Part shown: in pieces, positions 19,574-28,458 of the stretch | How the letters are laid out: each line of letters begins with the position of its first letter | Position numbering within the stretch: the stretch's first letter is position 1 | Origin: Oceanispirochaeta crateris | GTDB taxonomy: Bacteria > Spirochaetota > Spirochaetia > DSM-2461 | Assembly: GCF_008329965.1 (NCBI RefSeq) | Contig: NZ_CP036150.1 | Span: forward strand, 1,488,001 to 1,552,000 | Length of the DNA: 64,000 nt | Reading direction: 5' to 3' | Position numbers and translations under genes: made by a program | The notes under the pieces: model-generated | What the model was told of the DNA's origin: nothing | The model's input: the letters and a program-made list of their open reading frames with translations, nothing else | Databases searched by the model: none

Positions 19574-20388
19574 GATTCATTGACCTCCAGAGTAGAAAGG
19601 ATCATCTGATACTGATCTGCCACAGAACGGTATAGCTCTTCATTTTTACTTTTCGAAGTGATATAAAAGAGATTCTGACTCAAAGGCCCCTTAGATCCTA
19701 AACCCGTTGAATTCTCCGGTAGTAATTGAAGAATTCTTCGCCCGACTCCCTCTGTTGAATCGACAATAGAGACTTCAGAAGGAAGCCATTTTTCAAACCA
19801 GGGTTTGAGGAGAATAAAATGTGTACACCCCAAAACAAGGGTCTTCCACTGCTTATCTGTAACCAGGTTTATATAGGGCGCAAGAACGGTTTGTATCTCC
19901 GCTTCGTGCGCCTGATAAAGGCGGTGTTCAACAAAGCGGACCAGATCAGAAGCTGCTCTTGTCTCGATATTCTGAGAAGGTGCAAACTGATGAATCAATG
20001 TCTTTAAATATTTCCCTTTCACGGTGTTTTCTGTTGCCAAAACTCCGATATTTCCCTCTCCCCCACTCTCAGCTGCGGGTTTAACAGCGGGAACAACCCC
20101 GACAAAGGGTAGATGAAACCTAGACCTTAATACATCCAATGCCGTTACAGAAAGGGTATTACAGGCGATAACCCCCAGATCCGGATTGTGAAGTTTAATC
20201 ATCTCTTTGGTAATATTTATCACGCGCTCCTTTAAAAAGGAGTTGCTTCTGTTTCCGTAGGGAAAACACTCATTGTCGGCGAGGTAAATGATATTCCAGG
20301 AAGGCTTTTGCTTTTGTATCCATTCCATGTAAGGAATTCCACCGAGCCCCGAGTCCAGGAAAAAGACATGTGGTTGACCATCTATCAA
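19570..20388 (-). CDS. murI: Glutamate racemase
   Basis: A 272-residue MurI, which supplies D-glutamate for peptidoglycan. The two catalytic cysteines are C76 in IACNTLS and C188 in LGCTHF; the N-terminal block FFLDSGLGGIPYMEWI and the NECFPYGN motif are family hallmarks. It overlaps the upstream Cys-rich gene and the downstream rsgA by ATGA at both ends, so the three genes are probably translated together. Confidence 0.96.
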   Translation of the reverse strand: MIDGQPHVFFLDSGLGGIPYMEWIQKQKPSWNIIYLADNECFPYGNRSNSFLKERVINITKEMIKLHNPDLGVIACNTLSVTALDVLRSRFHLPFVGVVPAVKPAAESGGEGNIGVLATENTVKGKYLKTLIHQFAPSQNIETRAASDLVRFVEHRLYQAHEAEIQTVLAPYINLVTDKQWKTLVLGCTHFILLKPWFEKWLPSEVSIVDSTEGVGRRILQLLPENSTGLGSKGPLSQNLFYITSKSKNEELYRSVADQYQMILSTLEVNES

Positions 20389-20663
20389 GAGAACAGATCC
20401 TCGAGCTTTTTTTTGGCATCCTTTTCTTTTTCATGAGAGGACTGGCCTCTTTGAACGCAAGAAGGTGAGAAAAAATCACAAAAATTAGCTCTGTCTTTTT
20501 CAACAACTTTATCTGCCTGAGGTTCCCGGCATTGATTGGCAGATGCTGTATCATAATGAATACAGTTAAAACATATCTTCAACTCTTTATCGCAATGAGA
20601 ACAGAGACTGGTCCTGTATATCTTTTCGTCACTTTCGTTCCCACAGAAATAACATTTATTCAT
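20385..20663 (-). CDS. Small cysteine-rich, probably zinc- or Fe-S-binding protein
   Basis: A 92-residue protein with nine cysteines in its first 70 residues: CxxC at 4/7, 21/24 and 31/34, then C45, C62 and C69. The spacing of the first two pairs suggests a zinc ribbon; the later block CFNCIHY...QCREP...NFCDFF is a second cysteine module. The tail is charged and lysine-rich. It is the first gene of the murI-rsgA group. I recognise no named family; metal binding is inferred from the cysteine pattern. Confidence 0.75.
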   Translation of the reverse strand: MNKCYFCGNESDEKIYRTSLCSHCDKELKICFNCIHYDTASANQCREPQADKVVEKDRANFCDFFSPSCVQRGQSSHEKEKDAKKKLEDLFS

Positions 20664-20715
20664 AATCGGATCTTAACCCCTTGTCAAAGAAAAGGCAATA
20701 AATTACACATTTTAT

Positions 20716-21306
20716 ATGTTCAACTTGGATTTATGTTCCTGGCCTGGGTGTAAAAACCCTGTAGACAGGAATTCTCGTTTCTGCAATACCCATATAAAAA
20801 TGGACTACCAAAAGGAAATAGAAAACTATCTCCTTTCAAATGAAGTAATTATGAATTTAAAAGCTCCCGGATTAATCTTTGAAGGTTTGGATTTACGGGG
20901 CAAAAGATTTATTAACTGCTACTTTCACCACACTCTTTGGAAAAACTGCCGTTTTGATAATTCCCGCTTTCAGATGTGCTTTTTTGACGATTCTGTGATC
21001 ACGAACTGCCATTTTCTCAAAGTAAACATGCTTCAATGTGTTTTTACCATGGCTGTACTTCAGGATACAACGTTCAGAGGATCCGATCTTATATCCGTAA
21101 ATTTGAATAGAATCAAATCAAGGCATTGTGACTTCAGTGAATCCGATTTGTATTACTCCAGGTTTATCGGAAGTTCCCTGAAAGAAACTCTCTTTGTAGA
21201 CTGCAATCTGAAGAGAGTCGATTTCTGTCTCTCCAGGATGAAAAGGATTAGTTTCCGCTACTCCAATTCTGAAGAAGCCTATTTTCAAAAGGAACACCGA
21301 GGATGA
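20716..21306 (+). CDS. Pentapeptide-repeat protein with N-terminal Cys/His motif
   Basis: A 196-residue protein. An N-terminal motif C-x4-C-x10-C-x2-H (C7, C12, C23, H26) looks like a small zinc site. It is followed, from about residue 50, by a run of pentapeptide-like repeats with central Phe or Leu (for example CRFDN, SRFQM, CFFDD, CHFLK, TFRGS, CDFSE, SDLYY), which fold as a right-handed beta helix. No Shine-Dalgarno is visible before the ATG, but starting later would lose the Cys/His motif. It is divergent from the murI group and overlaps the next gene by ATGA. The function is unknown. Confidence 0.8.
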   Translation: MFNLDLCSWPGCKNPVDRNSRFCNTHIKMDYQKEIENYLLSNEVIMNLKAPGLIFEGLDLRGKRFINCYFHHTLWKNCRFDNSRFQMCFFDDSVITNCHFLKVNMLQCVFTMAVLQDTTFRGSDLISVNLNRIKSRHCDFSESDLYYSRFIGSSLKETLFVDCNLKRVDFCLSRMKRISFRYSNSEEAYFQKEHRG

Positions 21307-21869
21307 AACTATTTAATCATTTTGCCGCAGTTGGCTTCAGTAACACATATCTTGTGGGCGGGGATTCCGGGGGTGAGGCCCTGCTCATAGACCCCGGTGT
21401 CATGGATGTGTCTCTTTTGGAATTAATAGAAAAAAATAGTTATTACATACGTTATATTTTGATAACCCATAGTCATTGGAATCATTTTGGAGGAGTAAAC
21501 ACCCTCCTGAAAATATACGACGCTCAGGTCTATTCGGCTCGTAATAACTTAGAAGAAATCCCCTCTATGGAACTCAAAGAAGGGACATATAAGTTCTCCA
21601 GTATGGAAATAGAGGTCATCCCGATACTGGGACACAGCGATGATTCACTGGTTTTCAGAATCGGAAACTTTTTCTTCACAGGAGATGTTCTTTCTGCCGG
21701 CAGAACGGGTACTGCTCCGGACAAGATAAGTCGGGATACCCTGTTTCTGGAACTGGAGGAGAAACTATTCACCCGAGACCCCCATGGCATATTACTGCCT
21801 GGTCATGGTCCGCCTACAACGATCAAAGCCGAAACCCAGTTATATCAAAAATATGAAAAGCATAGATAA
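21303..21869 (+). CDS. Metallo-beta-lactamase-fold hydrolase (glyoxalase II-like)
   Basis: A 188-residue MBL-fold protein. Metal-binding motifs are HSHWNH (H56, H58, N60, H61), GHSDDS (about 117), FTGD (about 128) and GHGPPT near the C-terminus. The canonical first motif is HxHxDH; here the Asp is replaced by Asn (codon AAT), which would weaken or change the second metal site. The family includes hydroxyacylglutathione hydrolases. It is co-transcribed with the pentapeptide-repeat gene (4-nt overlap). Confidence 0.85.
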   Translation: MKLFNHFAAVGFSNTYLVGGDSGGEALLIDPGVMDVSLLELIEKNSYYIRYILITHSHWNHFGGVNTLLKIYDAQVYSARNNLEEIPSMELKEGTYKFSSMEIEVIPILGHSDDSLVFRIGNFFFTGDVLSAGRTGTAPDKISRDTLFLELEEKLFTRDPHGILLPGHGPPTTIKAETQLYQKYEKHR

Positions 21870-21880
21870 AATCATCTGTG

Positions 21881-22801
21881 TTATTTCTGATTCAACCTTT
21901 CTTTCAGCTCGTTAAACCGTTCTGGAACAGGAGCCTCAAAATGCCTCATTTCGGATTCACCAGGAAGTACAATTCCGAGTTTCCAGGAGTGAAGCATAAG
22001 GGTGACATCTCCAACAATATTATCTTTACGAGCATATAGAGAATCACCTAGAATGGGACAGCCCATGGACAGAAGATGAACACGGATCTGATGAGTCCGG
22101 CCTGTTTCGAGTTTCAGTTTGATAAGAGAATATCGTTCCCAAGACTCAAGAACTTCATACTTAGTCAGAGCGTACTTACCCTTTGTCTCATGGACTTTGA
22201 ATTTTTTTCGATTCTTTTCATCCCGAGTAATGAAGGTCTCAATCTTACCTCGTCTGGTAGGAAGCCGGCCCTTGATGAAGGCAAGGTAATACTTTTCGGT
22301 TGTTCTGTTTCTAAATTGCTCAGAAAGGGCTTCAAGAGAGTCGGGTGTCTTGGCTGTGATAATCAGACCAGAGGTATCCTTATCGAGACGGTGTACAATT
22401 CCAGGCCTGAGCGGATCATCTTCAAAATGGTTTCCTAACTGCTGATTGTAATACAGCAATCCCTGAACGAGAGTACCACTGTAATGGCCCGCACCAGGAT
22501 GGACGACAAGCCCCTGGGGTTTATTGAGTACAATGACATCATCATTTTCAAACAGAATATCAAGGTCCATCTTTTCCGGAGCAAAATCCGGTTCATCCGG
22601 GGCAGTCCAGGAGATCTGAAGAACATCTTTATCCTTGACCTTTTTTGAAAGTTTGATCTCCTGATGATTCAGGAAAACCTGAATTTTATGTGATTCAAAC
22701 TGGCTTCTTCTCATAACTCCAGCATGTGAAATATACTTATCAACCCTCAGACTCTCCTCTGGAGGGAGACTGACGATGATCTCTTTTGTTTCTTTATTCA
22801 C
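21881..22801 (-). CDS. RluA/RluD family pseudouridine synthase
   Basis: About 306 residues. An N-terminal S4-like RNA-binding segment (RVDKYISHAGVMRRSQFESHK) precedes the catalytic domain, in which HRLDKDTSGL contains the active-site Asp. The domain arrangement matches RluD, which modifies 23S rRNA helix 69, but RluA-family substrates cannot be assigned safely by eye. I place the start at GTG 22799-22801, since GAGG lies just upstream; an upstream ATG (22834) would overlap the previous gene by 41 nt and lacks such a site. Confidence 0.9.
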   Translation of the reverse strand: MNKETKEIIVSLPPEESLRVDKYISHAGVMRRSQFESHKIQVFLNHQEIKLSKKVKDKDVLQISWTAPDEPDFAPEKMDLDILFENDDVIVLNKPQGLVVHPGAGHYSGTLVQGLLYYNQQLGNHFEDDPLRPGIVHRLDKDTSGLIITAKTPDSLEALSEQFRNRTTEKYYLAFIKGRLPTRRGKIETFITRDEKNRKKFKVHETKGKYALTKYEVLESWERYSLIKLKLETGRTHQIRVHLLSMGCPILGDSLYARKDNIVGDVTLMLHSWKLGIVLPGESEMRHFEAPVPERFNELKERLNQK

Positions 22802-23213
22802 TCTTTTCCTCTTCCACAAACTCCGGATACTCATTTTCTTGATTCCGTGATTGATTCTTTATAATCTTAGCGATAATCAGGTCTCCCACAGCAATGACTC
22901 CCGAAAGAGCCGCGGATGTGATTAATAGGAATTTCAATTCGTCCTGCTTTTTCTCAGAAGCCAGGGAAAATTCCGAATTGAATCCCGTGCCGGCATAGGT
23001 GGCCACTTCATACACAAGAGAACTCATGATATAGGTCAGCGGAAATGATCCAAAAAGAATTACTTCAAATCTTCTGGCATCATGAGCCCATTCAGGAAAT
23101 TCAACATCCTGATATGGAAGGGGCTCAGTTAACGGTCCATTCATCTCCTGAGACGGCAGAACTGCCGCCTGAATCAGCAATAGAACCAATCCGATGATCC
23201 TCGGAGCCGTCAT
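22794..23213 (-). CDS. Uncharacterised exported or membrane protein
   Basis: A 139-residue protein: hydrophobic N-terminus (about 5-21, probable signal peptide), a moderately hydrophobic segment near 50-68 (EVILFGSFPLTYIMSSLVYEV) and a clear membrane helix at about 94-114 (FLLITSAALSGVIAVGDLIIAKII), ending in an acidic tail. It sits between yggS (2-nt gap) and the pseudouridine synthase. I do not recognise a family. Confidence 0.65.
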   Translation of the reverse strand: MTAPRIIGLVLLLIQAAVLPSQEMNGPLTEPLPYQDVEFPEWAHDARRFEVILFGSFPLTYIMSSLVYEVATYAGTGFNSEFSLASEKKQDELKFLLITSAALSGVIAVGDLIIAKIIKNQSRNQENEYPEFVEEEKSE

Positions 23214-23215
23214 GA

Positions 23216-23902
23216 TCAGGATCTATACCCAAATATAGCACTGCCGATCCTCAAGAGAGTAGAACCTTCTTGAACAGCCCAGTGATAGTCGGATGACATT
23301 CCCATGGAAAGAACGGAAAAATCCTGATCCCGATATAGACTCATCAGTTTTTCTTGTAGATTCCGGCATCGGGCAAAAGCAGACCTGACCTGAACCTCAT
23401 CCTTTGTAAAAGGAGCGATGGTCATGAGTCCTTCCATTTTGATGCCGCTGTTCTCGCGGATCCACCCAGCTGTTTCGATGATCTCCTCTTCTGATGAAAA
23501 ACCTGTTTTCTTCCCTTCTTCAGCCGTCTTCAGCTGGAGCAGGACACGGAGTACACGATCCTGATCCTTAGAAGTCTGAACAAGTTTTTCAGCCAGTTCT
23601 CTTGAATCGATTGTTTGAATACAATCAAAAACAGATACAGCCGTTTTGATCTTGTTCTTCTGCAAGTGGCCAATAAGGTGCAGATCAATATCATCGGGTA
23701 ATAAAGCAAACTTTTCTTGGGCTTCGGCGACACGATTTTCGCCAAACAACCTCTGCCCCGCATCATAAGCCTCACGAATCAATTCCACAGGATTTGTCTT
23801 ACTCACAGCCATGAGTTTGATATCAGAGGAATTTCGACCTGCCTTGAGGGCAGCCTGCTCTATGGAGCTTTGTACTTTTTTAATATTTTCAAGAACACTC
23901 AT
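23216..23902 (-). CDS. YggS/PLPBP family PLP homeostasis protein
   Basis: A 228-residue alanine-racemase-fold protein. The PLP-binding lysine is in LMAVSKTNPVE (K35); HLIGHLQKNK (about 77-86) and the C-terminal LSMGMSSDY/RIGSAIFG blocks match the YggS family, which buffers pyridoxal phosphate and affects amino-acid metabolism. It has no catalytic racemase activity in characterised members. Confidence 0.94.
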   Translation of the reverse strand: MSVLENIKKVQSSIEQAALKAGRNSSDIKLMAVSKTNPVELIREAYDAGQRLFGENRVAEAQEKFALLPDDIDLHLIGHLQKNKIKTAVSVFDCIQTIDSRELAEKLVQTSKDQDRVLRVLLQLKTAEEGKKTGFSSEEEIIETAGWIRENSGIKMEGLMTIAPFTKDEVQVRSAFARCRNLQEKLMSLYRDQDFSVLSMGMSSDYHWAVQEGSTLLRIGSAIFGYRS

Positions 23903-23946
23903 GGAATGAATCTATCACAGCTTTCCTATTCTGGAAAAGAGATCAT

Positions 23947-24327
23947 TCACGGGAGAGTACCAAGAAGTCTCTCAGAAGCTGTTTTAGCCTTCTCTTTTGT
24001 TGAATAACTATCCAGAGAGCTGTCTTTAACCCATCCGTTCAACCTATCTTTGCTGATATGAAACCAGATAGAACTGTTCCGGCCTTCATTTATGTAATGG
24101 ACGGACTCAATCTGAACAAGATCTCCCTTTCTCAATGTGGTAACAATATGCTGATCATTGTTAGGTTCTTTGTTTATTTTCAAATAGGAAACATTGACAA
24201 CTCCCCAACTGGTTGTTCCCTTCATGATGGGGGTTGAAGGTAAAACTATTTCGGGAACATCGATCTTCTGAGAACAAGAAAGAGGAACAATCAGCAGGAT
24301 CAGAATGAGTCTCAAGGCCTTCCTCAT
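23947..24327 (-). CDS. Small lipoprotein with SH3-like domain
   Basis: A 126-residue lipoprotein: hydrophobic signal (RLILILLIVPL) and lipobox PLSC (Cys 18). Residues about 42-105 form an SH3b-like beta domain (VNVSYLKINKEPNNDQHIVTTLRKGDLVQIESV ... WFHISKDRLNGWVKDSSL), a fold that often binds peptidoglycan. The start overlaps the uvrB stop by 4 nt (ATGA), so it is coupled to uvrB, an unexpected partner. Confidence 0.75.
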   Translation of the reverse strand: MRKALRLILILLIVPLSCSQKIDVPEIVLPSTPIMKGTTSWGVVNVSYLKINKEPNNDQHIVTTLRKGDLVQIESVHYINEGRNSSIWFHISKDRLNGWVKDSSLDSYSTKEKAKTASERLLGTLP

Positions 24328-26312
24328 AATTTCTCACCCTTGAGCTCTGCTATTTCATCTCTGAGAACCGCCGCTTCTTCAAATTCCATATTTTTAGCCT
24401 TTTCCAGCATTTCCTTTTCCAGTGCTTTTATAAGTTTTTTCTTCTGAACAGGATCAAGGAGGTTAACATTATCCTTCATCACAGAAATTGTCATCTCTTC
24501 GGCTTTCTTTTTCTGTTCTGTTTTTCTGATCAGGATATCCTGTACAGCTTTTATTATAGTTTCAGGAGTTATGCCATGATCTTCATTATACTTTTTTTGG
24601 ATTTCTCTCCTGCGTGACGTTTCCCTGATGGCTTCGGCCATGGCCGGGGATTCCTTGTCGGCATACATGATGACCCGCCCGTGGGCATTTCTGGCAGCAC
24701 GGCCAATGGTCTGGATCAGAGACGTAGTTGATCGGAGAAAACCAATCTTATCCGCATCCATGATGGCAATGAGAGAAACCTCGGGAATATCCAGCCCTTC
24801 CCGGAGAAGATTGATTCCCACAAGTACATCAAACTTCCCCAGTCTCAGATCACGAATGATTTCTACCCGCTCAATGGTTTCCACTTCGGAATGAAGATAG
24901 TTGACCTTCAATCCTAATTCATTCAAATAATCAGTCAGATCCTCTGCCATTCTTTTTGTCAGGGTTGTGATGAGAACACGTTCACCAATTTCGATTCTTT
25001 TTCTGATTTCACCATAGAGGTTTTCCATCTGCCCCTCTGTGGGCCGTACCTCTATGATAGGATCCAGAAGACCCGTTGGTCTGATAATCTGCTCTACAAC
25101 GAGTTCGGACTTATCAAGCTCCTCCTGTCTTGGCGTGGCAGAGACATACAAAAGCTGTTTCTTAAATGCCTCAAACTCTGTATAGACCAGGGGTCTGTTA
25201 TCCAGGGCAGAAGGAAGGCGGAATCCAAAATTTACAAGATTAGTTTTTCTGGAGCGATCCCCCTCATACATGGCTCTGATCTGGGAGAGTGTGACATGGG
25301 ACTCGTCGACGATAGTCAAAAAGTCAGGTGGAAAATAATCTAGAAGGACTTCAGGGCGTTCTCCAGCTTCACGGCCAGAAAGTTGACGGGAATAGTTTTC
25401 TATTCCGGAGCAATACCCCATTTCTTCCATCATTTCCAGATCATATTCAGTTCTTGTCTTGAGGCGCTGAGCCTCAACAATCTGACCTCTGGACTCAAAA
25501 AACTCTATTTGCTGAACCAATTCAGCTCTGATATCTTTCAAAGACTTTACAATCCGGTCTTCGGGCATCACAAAATGCTTTGCCGGATAGATTGTACACA
25601 TGGGAAGGTCTTCTAAAATCTCACCGGAAACGGGATTAAAACGCCGTAAGGACTCGATTTCATCCCAATCAAAGCTTATCCGGTAAGCTTCTTTCAAATA
25701 GGCCGGGTAGAGTTCCATCACATCACCGCGCACCCTGAACTTTCCTCTCTCCAAGACCATATCATTTCGTTCATACTGGAGAGAAATGAGATTTCGGATG
25801 ATCTCATCACGATTATAGCTTTCCCCTTTGAGGAGCTGAATCCTCATATCTTTATAGGAAGAGGGGTTACCCAGTCCGTATATACACGAAACTGTGGACA
25901 CTATAAGAACATCGGGACGCTCCATCAGGCTCATGGTTGCCGAAAGACGCATCCTGTCAATTTCTTCGTTTATAGAAGAGTCTTTCTCTATGTACAGATC
26001 CCGGGAAGGAACATACGCCTCTGGCTGATAGTAGTCGTAGTAAGAAACAAAGTACTCTACAGCATTATGGGGAAAAAAGTCCTTAAACTCTCTATAGAGC
26101 TGTGCTGCCAGGGTTTTATTATGAGAAATGATGAGAGTCGGTTTCTGCAAATTTTCAATAATTTTTGCCATCGTGAAGGTTTTACCAGAACCAGTAACCC
26201 CCTGAAGGGTGGCTCTTTGTGCCCCCTCTAGAAAAACCTCCGATAACTTATTGATCGCATTTATCTGATCACCTGCAGCATCAAAGGGAGAAACAACTTT
26301 AAATTTATCCAT
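24324..26312 (-). CDS. uvrB: Excinuclease ABC subunit B (UvrB)
   Basis: A 662-residue UvrB helicase-like repair protein. Walker A is GVTGSGKT (38-45); the beta-hairpin tyrosines lie in YYDYYQPEAYVP (about 92-103); helicase motif DESHVTLSQ and motif VI QTIGRAARN are present, and the C-terminal UVR domain (about 620-655) binds UvrC. The length matches the family. Confidence 0.98.
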   Translation of the reverse strand: MDKFKVVSPFDAAGDQINAINKLSEVFLEGAQRATLQGVTGSGKTFTMAKIIENLQKPTLIISHNKTLAAQLYREFKDFFPHNAVEYFVSYYDYYQPEAYVPSRDLYIEKDSSINEEIDRMRLSATMSLMERPDVLIVSTVSCIYGLGNPSSYKDMRIQLLKGESYNRDEIIRNLISLQYERNDMVLERGKFRVRGDVMELYPAYLKEAYRISFDWDEIESLRRFNPVSGEILEDLPMCTIYPAKHFVMPEDRIVKSLKDIRAELVQQIEFFESRGQIVEAQRLKTRTEYDLEMMEEMGYCSGIENYSRQLSGREAGERPEVLLDYFPPDFLTIVDESHVTLSQIRAMYEGDRSRKTNLVNFGFRLPSALDNRPLVYTEFEAFKKQLLYVSATPRQEELDKSELVVEQIIRPTGLLDPIIEVRPTEGQMENLYGEIRKRIEIGERVLITTLTKRMAEDLTDYLNELGLKVNYLHSEVETIERVEIIRDLRLGKFDVLVGINLLREGLDIPEVSLIAIMDADKIGFLRSTTSLIQTIGRAARNAHGRVIMYADKESPAMAEAIRETSRRREIQKKYNEDHGITPETIIKAVQDILIRKTEQKKKAEEMTISVMKDNVNLLDPVQKKKLIKALEKEMLEKAKNMEFEEAAVLRDEIAELKGEKL

Positions 26313-26348
26313 TGGGCCTTACTCTCCCTGAAAACACTCGCGTCAGCT

Positions 26349-27557
26349 TCAATTTGTTGGTCTTTCAGAAAGCATAACTTGGATTTTTTTAAGTTGCTTC
26401 CCTCTCAAGACCACCACTTCAACCTTATCTCCGGGCCTCGTTGCTTCTAGAGCTCCATAAAAATCGGACAAGGTTGCTATTTCCTCACCATTAATGGATG
26501 TAATAATATCTCCGCCCAGGTAAATCACGGAATTCCCGCTCCGGACTGCCTGGTCTGGATTTCCTCCCTGAAGACCCGCTTCTTCTCCATTACCACCGCT
26601 GATTACACGAGAAATGAGGATACCCTTTGAAATGGGCAATTTACCATACCGCACAAGGGAGGGGAAAAGCTGAACAGGAATAATATCAATCCAGCCCCTT
26701 TGAACTTTACCATACTTCATTAAATCGGGAACAACTCTCCTGGCCGTATCCACAGGGATTGCAAAACCAACTCCAACAGATCCTCCAGAGGGGGTATAAA
26801 TCATTGTATTAATCCCAATCATTTCACCCTTGGTATTGATCAGAGGACCACCGGAATTCCCAGGATTGATAGACGCATCGGTCTGAATCATATCACGGAT
26901 AACCAGACCCGAATCATTTTTTAAAGGACGACCTAATCCAGAAACGATCCCTGTAGTCAGCGTCCTCTCAAAGGCGAAGGGGTTTCCAATGGCAATAACC
27001 TTCTGTCCCACCTTCAGATTTTCTGAAGTACCAAAAGGGATTGTCACCAGCTCTTTGCCTTCGGGCTTGAACTGCAGAACCGAAAGATCGTTTTCATAAT
27101 CTGTTCCCACAACTTCCCCTTCATACTGACTCCCGTCAGCCAGGGTGATATACACTTTATAGGCCTTATCAACGACATGATTATTGGTGAGAACAAACCC
27201 GCGTTTATCTATGATAGCTCCTGATCCGGAAGAACCTTCCTGTGGAATAGGTTCTAGGAACCAGTTATAACCGACGACCTCGGTAGTGATATTGACAACG
27301 GCTTCATTATATTTCTCATAAATATGAATGTTAGTCAGTTCATCCTCAGAGTATTCACTTGCATTGTATACAGGACTCCCTAAAGCAGGCCCCATTTGAG
27401 TTGGCAAAATCTCTGCTTCAGGAAAAACATTTTCAACGAAATGTGATTGTTCTGTATCAGAAAAGGAGATGACACCAAATCCAAAGAGGAGTAAAAAAAC
27501 AACCAGGACTGTCCCTAATGAATAAAAAATGACCTGATTTCTGCTATAGAGTTTCAT
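26349..27557 (-). CDS. Membrane-anchored HtrA/DegS-like serine protease
   Basis: About 402 residues from the ATG at 27555-27557, chosen because GGAGGAAAGGA precedes it; a longer ORF to 27620 would overlap the promoter. An N-terminal membrane helix (about 8-29) is followed by a trypsin-like domain with catalytic His (NNHVVD), Asp (ENDLSVLQF) and Ser (PGNSGGP), then one PDZ domain near the C-terminus (GKLPISKGILISRVISGG ... DIITSINGEEIATLSDF). A single anchor with a single PDZ resembles DegS. It probably acts in envelope protein quality control. Confidence 0.92.
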   Translation of the reverse strand: MKLYSRNQVIFYSLGTVLVVFLLLFGFGVISFSDTEQSHFVENVFPEAEILPTQMGPALGSPVYNASEYSEDELTNIHIYEKYNEAVVNITTEVVGYNWFLEPIPQEGSSGSGAIIDKRGFVLTNNHVVDKAYKVYITLADGSQYEGEVVGTDYENDLSVLQFKPEGKELVTIPFGTSENLKVGQKVIAIGNPFAFERTLTTGIVSGLGRPLKNDSGLVIRDMIQTDASINPGNSGGPLINTKGEMIGINTMIYTPSGGSVGVGFAIPVDTARRVVPDLMKYGKVQRGWIDIIPVQLFPSLVRYGKLPISKGILISRVISGGNGEEAGLQGGNPDQAVRSGNSVIYLGGDIITSINGEEIATLSDFYGALEATRPGDKVEVVVLRGKQLKKIQVMLSERPTN

Positions 27558-27587
27558 TATAGATCCTTTCCTCCTATTCACACTCAT

Positions 27588-27616
27588 AAAATACTGGAAA
27601 AATCCATATTTTTCAA
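27588..27616 (-). promoter_or_regulatory. Candidate promoter for the HtrA-like protease
   Basis: On the minus strand TTGAAA (27611-27616) is spaced 17 nt from TATTTT (27588-27593), about 30 nt upstream of the chosen ATG. It supports the shorter reading of the protease gene. Confidence 0.45.
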
Positions 27617-27636
27617 ACATTGGGTCTCATTTATAT

Positions 27637-27678
27637 AAAAAAAAGACCTGACTGCCTCATATACAAGACAGTCAGGTC
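27637..27678 (-). terminator. Intrinsic terminator after the peroxiredoxin gene
   Basis: A perfect 10-bp stem GACCTGACTG / CAGTCAGGTC (27645-27654 with 27669-27678) and a 14-nt loop, followed on the minus strand by a run of eight T. It lies 22 nt after the peroxiredoxin stop. Confidence 0.9.
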
Positions 27679-27699
27679 CATACAAATACTATTTAAATA

Positions 27700-28419
27700 C
27701 TATTTTTTCGCAATAGCTTTCAGCACTTTGTCTTTATCCATTTTTTTACTGCAGAAAAACCAGTCCTGACAGGTCATATCTTCTTTACCATCCATTCTAT
27801 CCTTCGCCGCGCCACAGGAGCCTGCAGGACCTACGATAACATCATCACCAGGTCTCCAGTCAGCAGGAGTGGCAACACCAAACTCATCGGCGGTTTTAAG
27901 TGCCTGAAGAACTCTGTAAAGTTCATCAAAGTTTCTTCCCAGACTCAGGGGGTAGTAAATTATTGTTCTAATCATTCCCTTAGGGTCAATAAAGAATACA
28001 GCTCTAACAGCTTTGGTAGTATCTTCACCAGGCTGAATCATCCCATATTGTTTGGCAATATTCATGGTTATATCTTCTATGAGTGGGAAATTTACTTCCA
28101 CATTCGTATGACCGTTATAGGAGAGTTTCTCTTTAATAGTCCTGAGCCAGGCTATATGACTGTACAAACCATCAATAGACAGACCCACAAGATCGCATCC
28201 AGCTTCTTTAAACTGATCTTCCATGCTGGCAAATGTAATAAATTCTGAGGAACAAACAGGTGTGAAATCCGCAGGATGGCTGAAAAGGATGACCCATCGA
28301 CCAGAATAATCCTCGGGAAAATTGATGTCTCCCTGAGTTGTAATGGCTTTAAATGAAGGGGCTTTATCTCCAATCCTTGGCATTGATACTACAGGTTCCT
28401 GAACTGTTACTTCTTCCAT
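27700..28419 (-). CDS. Peroxiredoxin (AhpC/TSA, Prx6/archaeal-like type)
   Basis: A 239-residue thiol peroxidase. The peroxidatic Cys is C56 in HPADFTPVCSSEF; the sequence resembles the Prx6-type enzymes common in archaea and anaerobes. A C-terminal arm holds C202, C217 and C223 (GSCGAAK; TCQDWFFCSKK), the last two as C-x5-C; one is likely the resolving cysteine. The gene lies directly downstream of perR, with a palindromic promoter region between them and a strong terminator behind, which fits peroxide-responsive control. Confidence 0.93.
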   Translation of the reverse strand: MEEVTVQEPVVSMPRIGDKAPSFKAITTQGDINFPEDYSGRWVILFSHPADFTPVCSSEFITFASMEDQFKEAGCDLVGLSIDGLYSHIAWLRTIKEKLSYNGHTNVEVNFPLIEDITMNIAKQYGMIQPGEDTTKAVRAVFFIDPKGMIRTIIYYPLSLGRNFDELYRVLQALKTADEFGVATPADWRPGDDVIVGPAGSCGAAKDRMDGKEDMTCQDWFFCSKKMDKDKVLKAIAKK

Positions 28420-28458
28420 ACTCTACTCCTTGTATACCAGAATCCCTGGTAATAATTA

